Below are positions 1 through 12,303 of a DNA stretch of 64,000 nucleotides, piece after piece (the first letter of the stretch is position 1; each line of letters starts with the position of its first letter). The notes beneath the pieces are model-generated. The model ran no database searches and had not been told where the DNA came from. It saw only the letters and a program-made list of their open reading frames with translations. The position numbers were made by a program, and so were the translations under genes. The stretch is from Strigops habroptila (taxonomy: Eukaryota; Chordata; Aves; Psittaciformes; Psittacidae). The stretch is taken from assembly GCF_004027225.2 (NCBI RefSeq), contig NC_044297.2:1649569-1713568 (forward strand), read 5' to 3'.

Positions 1-1534
1 TTTGATAGCAGAAGGAAGCCAGGTGCTTCTCCTGCCTTGGGTTTTAGGATGCTCAGCTGGGATGAAACAGGCTCCTTCCCTACCGGTCAGCCTTTGTGCT
101 CTACCTGGTGCACTTGATCCTAGTCCCAAACCATTGGGAAGGAAAGAGGTCGAGTCTCCCAAGTGGCATTTTGGTTGTGTGGGTTTGAGGGGAACAGCTC
201 ACAGTAAGTGATGCTGAAGACCATCAAAGACAAGCTTGGTTTGGCTTTATACTTTTATTGATGACTTCAGGCAGTAAACCGGTGATGGGCATCCAGACAA
301 AGTGTCCTAATAATAAAAACAAAACTCAGGAGAAAGCAGAAGCCCAGAGGAGTGCCCTTAGAAAGATATTAAAAAGGGATAAGGATGTAATTGCACTGTC
401 CACAAGCTGGTTTTGCTGTGTATGTGCTCTGCAGCTAGAAGGAAACGCAAAGGAAAAAGCCAGTGCATGGATCAGAGGATAACACAAGAGCTCTGCCAGT
501 GATCAGAGAGGCTGCAGTGAGAGGAGGGAGCTGGGTGGGTGCAGAATAAATGAAGGCTGGAAACTAGAAGAAGGCATCAGAGAGGACAAGTCTCCCTATT
601 TTAGTCAGGCCCTTTCTATACCAGTCTCCCTATTTTAACTTGATACATCAAGCTTTTGTAGGTTTTCTCTTTTAATTCGGTAGAGTGTTACCCTTTAGCA
701 TAGTTGCCTTGTAATCAAAGCACCGCTGTTGCCACAGCCAGAGGACAGAGCCAGACTCAGGGGTGATCACTGAACAGACGAGAGGCAATGGGCACAAACT
801 GAAATACAGGGATTCCATTTTACACACAGAAAAAGCTTTTCCTTGTGTTTTTCCTTTCCTAAACATGAGAGCTGTCCAACACTGGAAGGGATTGTCCGTA
901 GAGGTTGTGATGTGTCTGTCCTTGGTGATGCTCAAAACCCAACAGGACATGGCACTGAATGATCCTGCTTTAAGCAGAGGGGTTGGACTGGGACAAACTT
1001 GAACTGTGCTGTGATTTAACAGCAGAAACCCCATCTCTTGTTTCCCTCCCAGGTGTGAGCCACCATCAGCATTGCTTTATGACTGCCTATATCTCAACAC
1101 CCCAATCTCCTCTTTCCAGGTAAGGAAAACCAAACCATCACATCTCCACATCCTTCTTGTCTGTTTTCCTTTAGCGAGCAGAGCCTGCATGAATGTCAGT
1201 GCCTGCAGCTGCAAAAGCAGTTCTCTGCAGCCCTCTAGTGCTTATTAAACACATAGAAAGAGCAGAGTTGGCAGCAGCCACGGGCAAAAGGGGCGAGGAA
1301 TGCTCAGGCCCAGTGTCCTTCACCTCCTATGGACGTGGCTTCACAGCCCAGCAGCAGCTCTGAGCCCCGGGCAGAGCCTCACCCTGCAGCAGGAAACCTT
1401 GAGCTGGCAGGAGGAAGTTTAGGGGCTCTCAAAGCCTCTGTACCAAGGGGCCCTGTACCACATCTCTACCGCATCTCTGTCCCTGCCTCTGCCACCAGGT
1501 AACACTTTGCTGTGCCTCCTTTCGCTGCTGCTGT
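1..1534. other. Intergenic, nothing recognised
   Basis: No gene, RNA or clear repeat is seen. Open frames on both strands are short, lack homology I recognise and are not bounded by convincing splice sites. In human the neighbour on this side of TGFA is ADD2, but its characteristic lysine-rich C-terminus is not present, so ADD2 must end farther left if it is present here. Confidence 0.5.
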
Positions 1535-1862
1535 AATCACAGACTGGTTTGGGTTGGAAGGGACCTTAAAGCTCATCCAGCTCCAACCCCTGCCACGGGC
1601 AGGGACACCTTCCACTAGAGCAGGTTGCTCCAAGCCCCTGTGTCCAACCTGGCCTTGAACACTGCCAGGGGTGGGGCAGCCACAGCTTCTCTGGGCACCC
1701 TGTGCCAGCACCTCAGCACCCTCACAGGGAAGAGCTTCTGCCTCAGAGCTCATCTCAATCTCCCCTCTGGCAGGTTAAAGCCATTCCCCTTGTCCTGTCC
1801 CTACATCCCATGTCCAAAGCCCCTCTCCAGGTTTCTTGTGGCCCCTTTAGGCACTGGTGTCC
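1535..1862 (-). mobile_element. CR1 LINE fragment, 3' end
   Basis: Reverse-oriented CR1 non-LTR retrotransposon piece. The left end has the TGGTTTGGGTTGGAAGGGACC tail signature. The body matches the other CR1 copies in the window (GGGGCAGCCACAG core near 1674). It is 5'-truncated and holds only the last 330 bases or so of the element. Confidence 0.93.
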
Positions 1863-3871
1863 CCATGGCTCAGCTCAGAGGTGATGCTGATCTGGTGATA
1901 CAGTGGTTCAGCTGGCGCGTTTTCCCCAGGAGTTCACTGTACCATTTGTATTCGTTATTTATTTTCCAGGGGAAGACAATGTAACTGTTTAAACATTGTT
2001 CTTCCTCGCCACACTAATGTGAAAGAGAGGCTTCTATTTGCCAACAGGACAGAGCACCAGCTGGTATTTACCTAAACAGCTTTACTCTTTAGACAGGCTC
2101 CTGATCCATGGAGCACATTCCCATCAGAGGTGTGCTGGGGTACAGAAAGAGCACGTTGCCCACACAAAGGGTAGATTGGTTTTGTAGCACCAACATCTGG
2201 TATGGAAATGATTTAATAACTTCACCCCATGGAGCACCACTGGGGGGGTTCATTATATCTCCCATCCCAAAGCGCATCCTCTCTCTCCTTCTCCTAAGTG
2301 CCCTGTTTGGCTCCATAGACCCTTTTCCATGCCTTCATCCTTCCTTTCTTAGGCACATGCTGTAGTTCCCCACATCCTACAGAATGAGGGATGAACACCA
2401 TGATTGGGAGGCCCAGTAAAGGGAATGGATTGGAAAAAGGTACAATTTACTAGTCGCTTTCCTGACAGCTTTTGCCTATTCATGTTAGGCTCCTGCTGTA
2501 TCATTTCGGTGACAAAAACACCCATGGAGCCAAGTTGGGAACTTTCTGCATCTGTTTCACATTTCTACAAAAAACACTCTTCCAATTCTTATTAAAATAA
2601 AAAATCAACCCCTTTTGCCAAATAACTGGTAGAAAAAACCTAGAAGTTAATTAAATGACAGTGGCTTTAAAGGCTCTTTCTGATAACATCCTGAAAAGCT
2701 GCTTTAGAACTGGATTTCTCCCACAAATCTCCACTCCAACAAAAGAAGTTGTCTGCATACAGGAATACTTGAAATGATTAATTCTCTGGAGTTCCAGAGA
2801 CAGATGAACTGATAGCAGCTCCATTGGAACAGGTCAGCTGGGCCTGGTAGCTGTAGGATTAAGCCTTTCCCCATCCCCATGCTGAGTTCCACACAGGGCA
2901 GGCAGCGTGGGCCTATTGCAATTCCCACTTTTCCCCACAATCAAATGGAATAGGATTTCTTTAAAGTGAGTTCAATGTTCTTTGACTTTCTACCCATCAA
3001 GGCTCTGAAAAGCTGCAGTGCTTTTATCCCTGCAGAGCTCAGAGGCTCAGCCGGGACGGAGCTGAAGGAACCAGGACTCCAGGATGCTCCGGCTCTGCTG
3101 GTGTTGGGATCTGTGTGCTGGTGGAATGAGCAGAAAAGGTCCATAAGCAACCAACCTCCCCATTAAGTCTTCACAAGGACTTGGAGACAGCAGTAGAAAA
3201 CAAGGTAAAAAGAAAACTAAGGTAAAAACTGGGTTATGCCCATGAAACATCAGATTTGGTCCATAAAGTGAGAAGTGCTTTGGGATTGAAATAAATGCTG
3301 TAGAAATCCCCCTCAGCAAAAGAGGAATCTCAGGCACACTCCTTCGCCAGCAATCCAAGCTGAAGCTGCCTTTAAAGAAACAACCTGAATAACCTTGTCA
3401 GTTCCATTTTCCACACGTTTTTCCGTGCTGTGTGTTCTCAGGATCTGGGAAGTTTAATTTTCCCAGCACGAGCGCCAGAGGCTGCGAGTCCCTATCAGCG
3501 CTCGCTCAGCCACATCAAAGGGAACAGGACACATCAGAGAGGAGCAGAAGGGCTGCAGTCCCATCCCAGGGGGGTGAGGGGATGCTGCAGGCTCTGAAGC
3601 CTCCCTCAGGCTCTGGAAGCAGGGTTGGATTAGCAAAGTTACCAGCCCAAGCTGAAACAAGTGCAATGCTGTTGTGTCTCCTGGGTTGTACGTGAGTAGC
3701 GTTGGGGAATCACAGCGAGACCCTTGTCAAGGTGGCCTGAGATGATGCTTTTCAGAAGTCACTCCTCTTCCAAAAGCAGCAGGAGGATAACTGTGCGATG
3801 ACAGCCTCTGCCATCACTGCATCATCATCTCATCACAGAAAATGGATGCAAGTGAAGAAATCCAGTCCTGG
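1863..3871. other. Intergenic, nothing recognised
   Basis: Moderately AT-rich unique sequence. No open frame has splice or homology support, and no tandem repeat is visible. Confidence 0.4.
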
Positions 3872-3940
3872 GGTAAAGGTTGGACTTGATGATCTTAAAG
3901 GTCTTTTCCAACCTGGTTGATTTAATGATTCTGTGAAATC
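3872..3940 (+). mobile_element. CR1 LINE 3' tail stub
   Basis: Only the last 70 bases of a CR1 remain: the GGACTTGATGATCTTAAAGG and TCCAACCTGGTTGAT motifs followed by ATGATTCTGTG. The CAACCTGGTTGAT wording marks a different CR1 subfamily from the majority copies, which read CAACCCAAACCA. Confidence 0.85.
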
Positions 3941-5427
3941 AAGAATGTTAAAAGGTTCCATTTTCCTGATTTTTTCTGGTATTGAATCCCTAAAGTAGCT
4001 CAAATACTAAATGCAAACCCTGGCATTGAGGAGAAGCTTTCACTTACCCAGCAGAAGCCAAAACCTAGAGTTTGCCGACCTGGAGTTTGGCAACCCTGCC
4101 CAAACATACCACAGGAAGGAGTCCCCAGCACCAGGCTGAGTCCCAGAAGAAGACTGGCAATCGCATGAAGCCATCTCAACTTCAAGCAAATCAAGATGCA
4201 GGCATTCAGAAGGGAGGGTTGTCAGATTCGAGCCACCTAATGAAAGAGGGCTGGATGCCTAGGGAAAATTTGCATCCCTTTGTTTATCCCAGCTGTGTCT
4301 TTCCAGAGCCTAATGCAGTCAGCAGCAGCATTTCCCTTTGATTTAAAACAGGAGGGGGGCTCGCTTTGAAGCCTTTGCTTGCATAGGAAATGAACTTCTT
4401 GATTCCTGTTGACGTTTGCAGCAAGGTGTAGGTGGTGCTTGTAGCATTTCTCAAAGCTGTGTTTGTTCAGATACTTCTCACTCCTGTGAAATGTGATAAT
4501 ACCAAGCAGTGGGTGGAAGGAACAGCACGAGTGGATCCCTTCAGGAGACAGTAGGTTTCAAAACTACTCTGCATGTGAAGACAACTCCCTCCGTTACCAG
4601 CTTCCACACCACTGTCACTAAAGCCCTGGCATTCACATGGAGCTTTGCACTGGGGAAGCAGCAAGATGCACCGCTGTGTTTTGTTCCAACACTGCAGCAG
4701 CCAAAGTGACTCCTGTGATGGTTTGTTCCTCTGGATTCCTAATAAAAAAGGCAAAAATGAAGCCTTGCCTTTGCAGCGAGGACTTCTCTGTTATGGTGAT
4801 GCAGGAATATTTGCACTCTCTAGGCTACAAAAAGCCAAGGTGGTAAAAACTGCACCAATGGAACAGTGCAGCATTCATTAGATCTATAGAAAAGTCCGTT
4901 CACACTTGCTTTCAGGCCTGTGTTACTGTGTCCAGCTCTACTTCCCAAGCACCAGCTCCTGGAGTCAATAAGTGGAGATTCTGGCTGGCACTTTCATCCT
5001 AACACTGGTTTTTGGTGAGAAGGAGCTCATAGTGCTGTGCTATAAGATCACTGCTTTGGTTTAACACAAGTCTATGCCCTTTCCAAGTGCTTGAGGACGA
5101 CCAAAGCAAGGTCCTATAATAGCCTTGGCCTTAAAGCTTACAGTGCCCTTGAGAAGACACTCAGCATCCCGCAGGATTATGGCTCATGGCAAAACCAGGC
5201 AGTTATTTTTGCAAGGCAGCAGTGTTAGAAATTCAGTGTCCAGATGTTAGGACCCTCGCTGCAGTTGTGGATCTTTGATGCTAACACTGGCCCTGTCTGA
5301 CTCTGCCTTGTTTCACTGCTCTAAACACTGCCCTTGTGTTGGAGCCCACTCAGAGCTGCCTTTTCTCTCTGCAAATACCTTCTCTTTCTTTCTTGCCTTC
5401 CAGGTGCCCTGAGAGCTCTGCTCATTG
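3941..5427. other. Intergenic, nothing recognised
   Basis: Unique sequence between two CR1 copies. Open frames are short, and none shows a conserved domain or paired splice sites. Confidence 0.4.
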
Positions 5428-6166
5428 AATCATGGAATCAACCAGGTTGGAAAAGAGCTTTAAGCTCATCAAGTCCAACCATTCCCAGCACTGCCAAGGC
5501 CACCACTAACCCATGGCACTGAGGCCTCGGCTACACGGGGTGTGAACACTTGCAGGGACGGTGACTCCAGCACTGCCCTGGGCAGCCTGTTCCAATGCCT
5601 GAGCACCCTCTGGGGAAGGAATTGTTCCTCAGCTCCATCTAAACCTGCCCTGGTGCAGCTTGAGGCCGTTTCCTCTTGTCCCATCCCTTGTTCCTTGGGA
5701 GCAGAGACCAGCCCCCTCCTGGCTCCATCCTCCTGTCAGGCAGTTGCAGAGAGCGAGAAGGTCCCCCCTGAGCCTTCTCTTCTCCAGACTAAACCCCCCC
5801 AGGTCCCTCAGCCGTTCCTCATCACACTTGTGCTCCAGGCCCTGCACCAGCTCCGGTGCCCTTCTCTGGCCCCGCTCCAGCACCTCAATGTCTCTCTTGC
5901 AGTGAGGGGCCCAGAACTGACACAGGATTCGAGGTGCAGCCTCACCAGTGCCCAGTGCAGGGGGACAGTCACCCCCCTGGCCCTGCTGCCACACTGGTGC
6001 TGAGCCAGGCCAGGATGCTGGTGGCTTCTTGGCTGCCTGGGCACAAGCTGCTCATGTTCAGCTCCATCAATCAGCACCCCCAGGTCCTTTTCCATGAGCA
6101 GTTTCCAGCCACAATTCCCCAAGCCTGGAGCATTGCAGGGGGTTGTTGTGACCAAGTGCAGGAGCT
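5428..6166 (-). mobile_element. CR1 LINE fragment, 740 bp
   Basis: One of the longest CR1 pieces in the window, in reverse orientation. The tail lies at 5428-5480 (CAACCAGGTTGGAAAAGAGC) and the homology continues into the end of the reverse-transcriptase ORF region near 6160. The same segment occurs in forward orientation at 39360-39636 and 48074-48584, which confirms the family and direction. The reading frame is degraded. Confidence 0.93.
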
Positions 6167-6889
6167 CTCTGCAGCACTCAGAGCAGGCTCCGAGTGACCC
6201 AAGTCTGCATTTGCCATCCTTCTGTGCAACTAATCATGCTCTGAGACTGCCAGAAGCTGCACTGAAGGAAGGTGCTGGGTTTTGCTGTCTGCCTCTCAGA
6301 GCAAAGCAAGCTCTGTCCTACAGTTGGGAGCACACTGACATCTCATGGCATTCCCTGTTACTGCCAAGCGTTTCCAAGGAAAAGGGAAGTGCCCCCCCTG
6401 CATCTCATGCTGCTAGAGCAGAGAACTGGGAGGACTTTCCTCTCTAGAGAAGCTTCTGTCCTGACACCCTCCTTAAAAACATCCAGAAGTGGCACCGTTT
6501 GGGTTGGGTTTCCTCTCGAAGCTGTTTTTAACAAGCTTCTGAGTAAAGCTGTAGTTTTTCTGTAGCTGTTACAGGAAGGATTTAATTTGGACGTGGCAAG
6601 AAGGGAGGATAATCAAATGTTTCTACTACTGTGTTGGTTTTGCTTTTCCTTTGCCTGAAGGTTGTTGTTTGCCAGCAGTGATGGTGCTGGTGTTTGCTGC
6701 CTTGTTTACACTCTGGGTTACATGCACAGAGCTAATAAGGGGAGAACTATTTCATTGCTTAGAAACAGAACAGAAGCTCTGAACATCTCTGAGGGATGAA
6801 ACCTTGGGATTAAGCCTCTCTGGGCACTATAAAACAGCCCTTCCTAATACATGCAAGGGTTGCATGAGCAATGGGAAGTGTTGCTGCCT

Positions 6890-6960
6890 ATGGCAGGAGG
6901 TTGGAACTAGATGATCTTAAGGTCTCCAACCCAAACCAGTCTGGGATTCTATGATTCTAT
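6890..6960 (+). mobile_element. CR1 LINE 3' tail stub
   Basis: A short CR1 3' end (GGAACTAGATGATCTTAAGG, CCAACCCAAACCAGTC, then TTCTATGATTCTAT). It lies only about 25 bases from a second stub in the same direction. Confidence 0.9.
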
Positions 6961-6984
6961 TTCATCTCCTGCAAGTGCCAACCT

Positions 6985-7078
6985 GATCTAGTTGAAGATG
7001 TCCCAGCTCGTTGCAGGGGGTTGGACCAGATGAGCTTTGAAGGTCCCTTCCAACCCAAACCAGTCTATGAGTCTATGT
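6985..7078 (+). mobile_element. CR1 LINE 3' tail stub
   Basis: Second short CR1 3' end in tandem with the stub at 6890-6960. It carries the AGTTGAAGATGTCCC wording shared with the copy at 14832-15393, so the two adjacent stubs come from different subfamilies and separate insertions. Confidence 0.9.
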
Positions 7079-10000
7079 AAAGCGTGGTTAGATTTCCCCA
7101 TTTAGCTACTGGGAAATGAAGGGAGCACTTTACAAACTGTAATAGCAATGGTAATTCCTCCAATATTTTCTTCAGCATCCTAACCTGCACGTATCCAGCT
7201 GAGGTATGGGCTTTGTGTAATCACCTGGATCCTTCTCCAGGCTAATTGATCCCCATGATTACTAGTAACTAGCTCTGACACAAGTATTTCCTAGCTAGCT
7301 GTTGGAAGCAAAGTGCTGGCCATCAGCTGGTCCTCATGGGCTATGGATCAACATCCCTGTTGTAGTTACTCTGAGGTGACAAGGTGCTGCTGTCCTTGAG
7401 CAAATCCTCATTCACTGCACTACTCCTGACTTCCCTGTGGCTCTATGGAACAGGACTGGCTCTTCCAACAGCTCTTCCCCTCTTTGTGTCACAGTAACGG
7501 AGTTCCTTGCCCATGGTTTGATTTGCATTTGCTGTGCCAGATCAGGATATGTCCTTCGGGATGAATAAGATGATTTATTGTCCTGCATTGCTGCTTAAGG
7601 CTCTGCTGGGCCCTGCAGAGAAGGGTTTGTGTGCTGCTTGAGGCAGTCGAAGTGGTTGTTGTCAATGGACTTTGCTGGAGACCCCTGATACTAAACTGCA
7701 CTTTGGAGTGAATGTGTTTTCTTGGGGACCTCATGCAGTATTCCATAAGAGTCTCTGGAGGGTCCGTGCTTCTGCAAAGAGCTCGGTGTGTGTTAGTCCA
7801 AGCTGCTGCTGGCCCCATTCCCCCACAAACCTCACTGAATCTCCTTGTTCTTTATCTTTTCCTATAGAAACACCAAAGCCACCAGTGTGTGAGTGTCAGA
7901 AGGGAAGGCGAACCTCGTTCTGCTGTGGCCAAGCAGGCTGTGGACCACAAGGAACCAGAACTGATGGCAGAGGAGAGCGAACTGAGGAGCAGGAAAGCTG
8001 CATGTGTGCAGCAAGCATGGGTAACTCCTTCCGACCCGGTGCAATGTATCACTGTGTACTAGAACTGATTAAAACCAAATCAAAACCTTATCACATCTGG
8101 ATCTTTGGGGCTTATTAATGATATTTAATGATAAGAATTGTACCCTGGGGGATGAATAGCAGGAAGCAATGAAACAGGAAAAGCTGAGGTGGTTATCGGG
8201 AAGCTTGTGTAGAGGTGGAAGCAAATCCTTGTAAAAGCAGGATGGAAATATTCCAGGGAGCATTTGTGCTGGATAAAGGGAAGGAATCTTCTCTTCCTAC
8301 CCATGATGTACCTGCAAGTGAATTCAGTAGTTATGCCCTGTGTGTCTGCTGGCGAACTATGACAATCTGACCCATTCTCCCCCCAAATCCAATGTATAAT
8401 ATCAGCAGATCCATGGCACGGGATAATATATCGGTTGTTTGCAGCAGACACAGAAGTGGCATTTCAGGAATGCCAGCAGAGCTTGTTGTGACGGGAGGGG
8501 GAATTCTTGGCCATCCCACTGAGTGGCCAACAAAGCAGAGGTGGGTTTCCCAATGGGGCAAGCCCTCGGCTTCTCCAGTAACTCATTCAGAGGAAGCAGT
8601 TGCTTAACAGTAGCTGTGTTACACAGGCAGTCGTCTCAACCTCATCTGCATAGGAAATACAGTCCTGTGGCTTCTTGCCAGCTCCTCTCAACTTTAAGGC
8701 AAGTTTGAGAAGCAAAGCAAATAAAGAATATATGGTATTGCATTATTCATGCGTGAAAACAATTCCTTACAAGTGCTCCCTGGGGATCTATCCCGTCTCC
8801 GAGCCCTCTTCCATCCCTGGCAATTTATAGGTGTTAAGGAGAGCGCGAAGGGGACAGATTCTCATGTTGGTTTAAATCAGGGCAGAGATGAATCTTTTGG
8901 CTCTGCACTGTAATTACTCCCTATCCGCACAGTGCCCATTCCTCAAAAAAGGGACCCAATCTCTTAGTGAAGCTGGATGTAATTCCACAGAGAGGGGGAA
9001 TACTTGCAAATGTCAAAACATTCCAATGTGACAATTAAAAACATGCTTTTTGGACGGGCTCCAGTGTTTGGGGCAGGGAGTCAGGAGCACTCGGCTTGTT
9101 TGGGAGCAGGTTTCCATTTGGAAACAGCCCTGAAGCAAAGCTGGGGAAGTTGAACAGAGGACAGAACCTGAGCGTGACATTCCCAGCGTGAGCAGCCTTC
9201 CCAGGTTGACCTGGAGCTCTGTGTGGGTTCTTCCCTTGCCAGAAAACCCAAAAGCTGCCTGTTTGGTTTCAGCCCGGACTAAAAAGCTTGTTTTTCTGTA
9301 GCTTATTTCTTGCAGTTCATCAATTGAACCGTGAATCCCTTCATTACGTACATGGGCTGAAGGAAAACAAGGATTTCTTCCCAGATGTGAATGGGGAGAT
9401 GGTCTCATTCCTGTCTGCTCTAGTGAGTTAGAAATGGTTATTTCTGGGTCTAAGTGAGGCAGAACCAGCCCATTGGAGCCCAGCCCTTGTGCTGCCCCTC
9501 TCCTCTCTGCTTCCCTGCCCCATTGCTGCTCACTGGGAGTTAATGTTCAACAGGGCCCTGGGGATGAAATGCAGGAGGGTCGCAGCCAGGGACACGCTGC
9601 AGTTCCCTTGCTATAGGTGCTTATGGGCTGCCCCTGCTCCGTGCCTCAGTTTCCCTGCCTGGACAGAAGAACATCAGCTCTGGCCCTTGGCAGAGAGGAG
9701 CATCCTTGGTCCCTCCTGCTCTGAGGTGTGACTGTGGGGACAAGGGGACAAGCCTGGCGATGCCAGGAGATGGCACCATCCTCCCAGCCGGGGCTGGCAC
9801 AGCTCTGGGGGAGCCCCAAGTGTCCTGCTCCCCATGGGGTGTCCAAGGGGTGTCCTGCTCCCCACAGCACCCATGGGCAAAGGGCTGGCAGGCTCTCGGC
9901 ATGGCAGTTCTGAAGGAGGTGTTGGACTATTAACCCCATAGCAAGCCCTACCAGTGCCCCACAGGATGTCTGCCCACGTAAAGCCCACATACACCCTATA

Positions 10001-10611
10001 AAACCTCATACACCCCATAAAACCTCTTCGTCCCACTAAACTACACCCAATGCTGTGCTGCTGGGGACCTGCCTGGGCTTTGCAGGGTGAGGCCAGTGAG
10101 TTCAGAGCAGCCTGAACTCACCCTCAGCCCTGCTTTGATGATGTTTGGTTCCCGTTTCAGCCTAAAGAGGAATTATAGGGTGGTGGGAAGTGGCGTTTTG
10201 GCTTCTGCCACCCACCACAGCCAAGGGAGAGGCTTTGTTTCTGCTTTCTAGTGAGCAGCGCTGACCAGAGGTAGCCAGACAGCCTGCTAGGTCATCTTCT
10301 ATCTGTTTGTCTCTGGAGTTCAGTGTTTAATGGTGTTTTGGGGAACAAATGTGAGAGAAACAGGAGAATTGTGAAAGCTGGATGACGTAAGGAGATCTTT
10401 GTGCAATTCAGCCTGGGCCACCCAGTAAAGGAAGGTGATGGATGGTCTTTGCTGTTCCCCATCCCTGTCTCACCCCATCAAGTGTTTTGGTGTCCTGACA
10501 TCATGCAAAAGACCCACATACCAGGGGAGCGCAGGAGAAGCCCCATTTCAAGATCCTTTGGGCTTTGCTGAGCTGGAATGTGATGTGCATCATCTAAACA
10601 TATCCTGACCA
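7079..10611. other. Intergenic; one exon-like stretch at 7868-8020
   Basis: Mostly unique sequence without a recognisable gene. The one notable segment is 7868-8020: a pyrimidine-rich acceptor ending CTTTTCCTATAG at 7867, an open frame of about 51 codons with a cysteine cluster, and a GTAACT donor at 8021. No homology is recognised, so it is not called as a gene. Confidence 0.35.
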
Positions 10612-11177
10612 GCAGGTCGAGGGAGGGGATCCTGTCCCTCTACTCTGCTCTTGTGAGATCCCACTTGCAGCACTGTGTGCAGTGCTGGTGTCCCCAACAT
10701 AAGAAGGACATGGAGCTGTTGGAGCAAGTCCAGAGGAGACCACGAGGATGCTCAGGGGCTGGAGCAGCTCCCATATGGAGCCAGGCTGAGAACATTGGGG
10801 CTGTTGAGCCTGGAGAAGAGAAGCTGCGTGGAGACCTCACAGCAGCTTCCAGGGTCTGAAGGGGGCTACAAGGATGCTGGAGAGGGACTCTTCATCTTGT
10901 AGCGATAGGACAAGGGGTGATGGGTTCAAACTGAAACAGGGAAAGTTCAGGTTGGATAAAAGGCAGAAGCTGTTCCCTGTGAGGGTACTGAGGCGCTGGC
11001 ACAGGGTGCCCAGAGAAGCTGTGGCTGCCCCATCCCTGGCAGTGTTCAAGGCCAGGTTGGACACAGGGGCTTGGAGCAACCTGCTCTAGTGGAAGGTGTC
11101 CCTGCCAGTGGCAGGGGGTTGGAACAGGATGAGCTTTAAGCTCCCTTCCAACCCAAACCATTCCATGATTCTCTAAG
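10612..11177 (+). mobile_element. CR1 LINE fragment, 565 bp
   Basis: Forward CR1 3' part running from GATCCTGTCCCTCTACTCTG through the GGCAGTGTTCAAGGCCAGG core to the TTCCATGATTCTCTA tail. A further isolated tail (ATTCTATGATTCTATGG) sits at 11304-11322, the stub of another, almost completely lost copy. Confidence 0.94.
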
Positions 11178-12027
11178 CACATGTTTGATGTCTTGCTCAG
11201 AGTGAACTGTATTTCTAACAGGAGACTCTTGTTTCTGGGTGCATTAGTGGTGTGACAGGAGCCTGTCGGGTGCAGACCAACCACTGGCCAAAGCAGCCCG
11301 TTGCTATTCTATGATTCTATGGCCAAGTAAAGACTTTTCCTTCTCCACTCCTCTCCATAGAGCTCCCTTCTCCCTTCCCACCACAGCCCAGCACTGCCGC
11401 CTTCAGCCCTGCATCCAACTGCTGCACTGGCCTTGACCTCGACGCAGGCAGCAAGGCAAGCGGGGTGGGACACTGGGAAAGCCGGAGCAAGGCGCTGGGA
11501 TGTGTCCCTGCCTCCCGAGCCAGGCTGCGGATAGGCTTTTCCGGCGGGCTCCTGGCCGGGCGGGCTGGCATCCCGCCGAGCCATTCAAAGGCTGGTCTTG
11601 TTCCGCGCCCGGGCTCCCGGCGAGCGCTGAAGAAGGGCTCCTTTCACAGCCCGGCCTTTCCTAGACAGAAAGCTTCCCTTCCCCTGGCCTCGAGCCTTTC
11701 GCCTCCCCGCACCCTGACGTCAGGCTGCTTTTGTGATGCTCCAGCAGCAGTTCTGTGCTCCTGGGTCTGGTCAGGGCTTTTAAATGATGGCAGAGAGTGA
11801 GGGGCAACCGGGGCGGCTGCCAAATGAGCCTGAAGGTGGAGTTTGTACCTTCATCCGAGCAGGGATGTCAGCCTTGGGGACCAGGAAATAGCCCTGATGG
11901 ATGGGGTGAACTTGGTTATTGAGCTTCTTGATGTGATGGGAGAAGAAAAGGATTTTTATTTATATGTTTATAAATTTATTTCTGTATAAATTTATTTATT
12001 TATATACTTACATGAGGTGAGTCAGTC
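11178..12027. other. Intergenic; small CpG-rich patch with CRE, then AT-rich tract
   Basis: 11500-11730 is locally rich in CpG and ends with the palindrome TGACGTCA at 11715-11722, the full CREB/ATF site. 11945-12010 is a low-complexity TTTATTTATT tract directly before the next CR1. No coding sequence is recognised. Confidence 0.45.
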
Positions 12028-12303
12028 TCTTCTCCCAAGGAACAAGGGATGGGACAAGAGGAAACGGCCTCAAGCTGCACCAGGGCAGGTTTAGATGGAG
12101 CTGAGGAACAATTCCTTCCCCAGAGGGTGCTCAGGCATTGGAACAGGCTGCCCAGGGCAGGGCTGGAGTCACCAAGTGCTCACACCCCGTGTAGCCGAGG
12201 CCTCAGTGCCATGGGTTAGTGGTGGCCTTGGCAGTGCTGGGGAACGGTTGGACTTGATGAGCTTAAAGGTCTTTGCCAACCTGGTTGATTCCATGATTCT
12301 ATG
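12028..12303 (+). mobile_element. CR1 LINE 3' fragment
   Basis: Forward CR1 piece of the CAACCTGGTTGATTCCATGA subfamily, starting in CAAGGAACAAGGGATGGGAC and ending ATGATTCTATGA. It is the reverse complement of the left part of the 5428-6166 copy. Confidence 0.93.
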
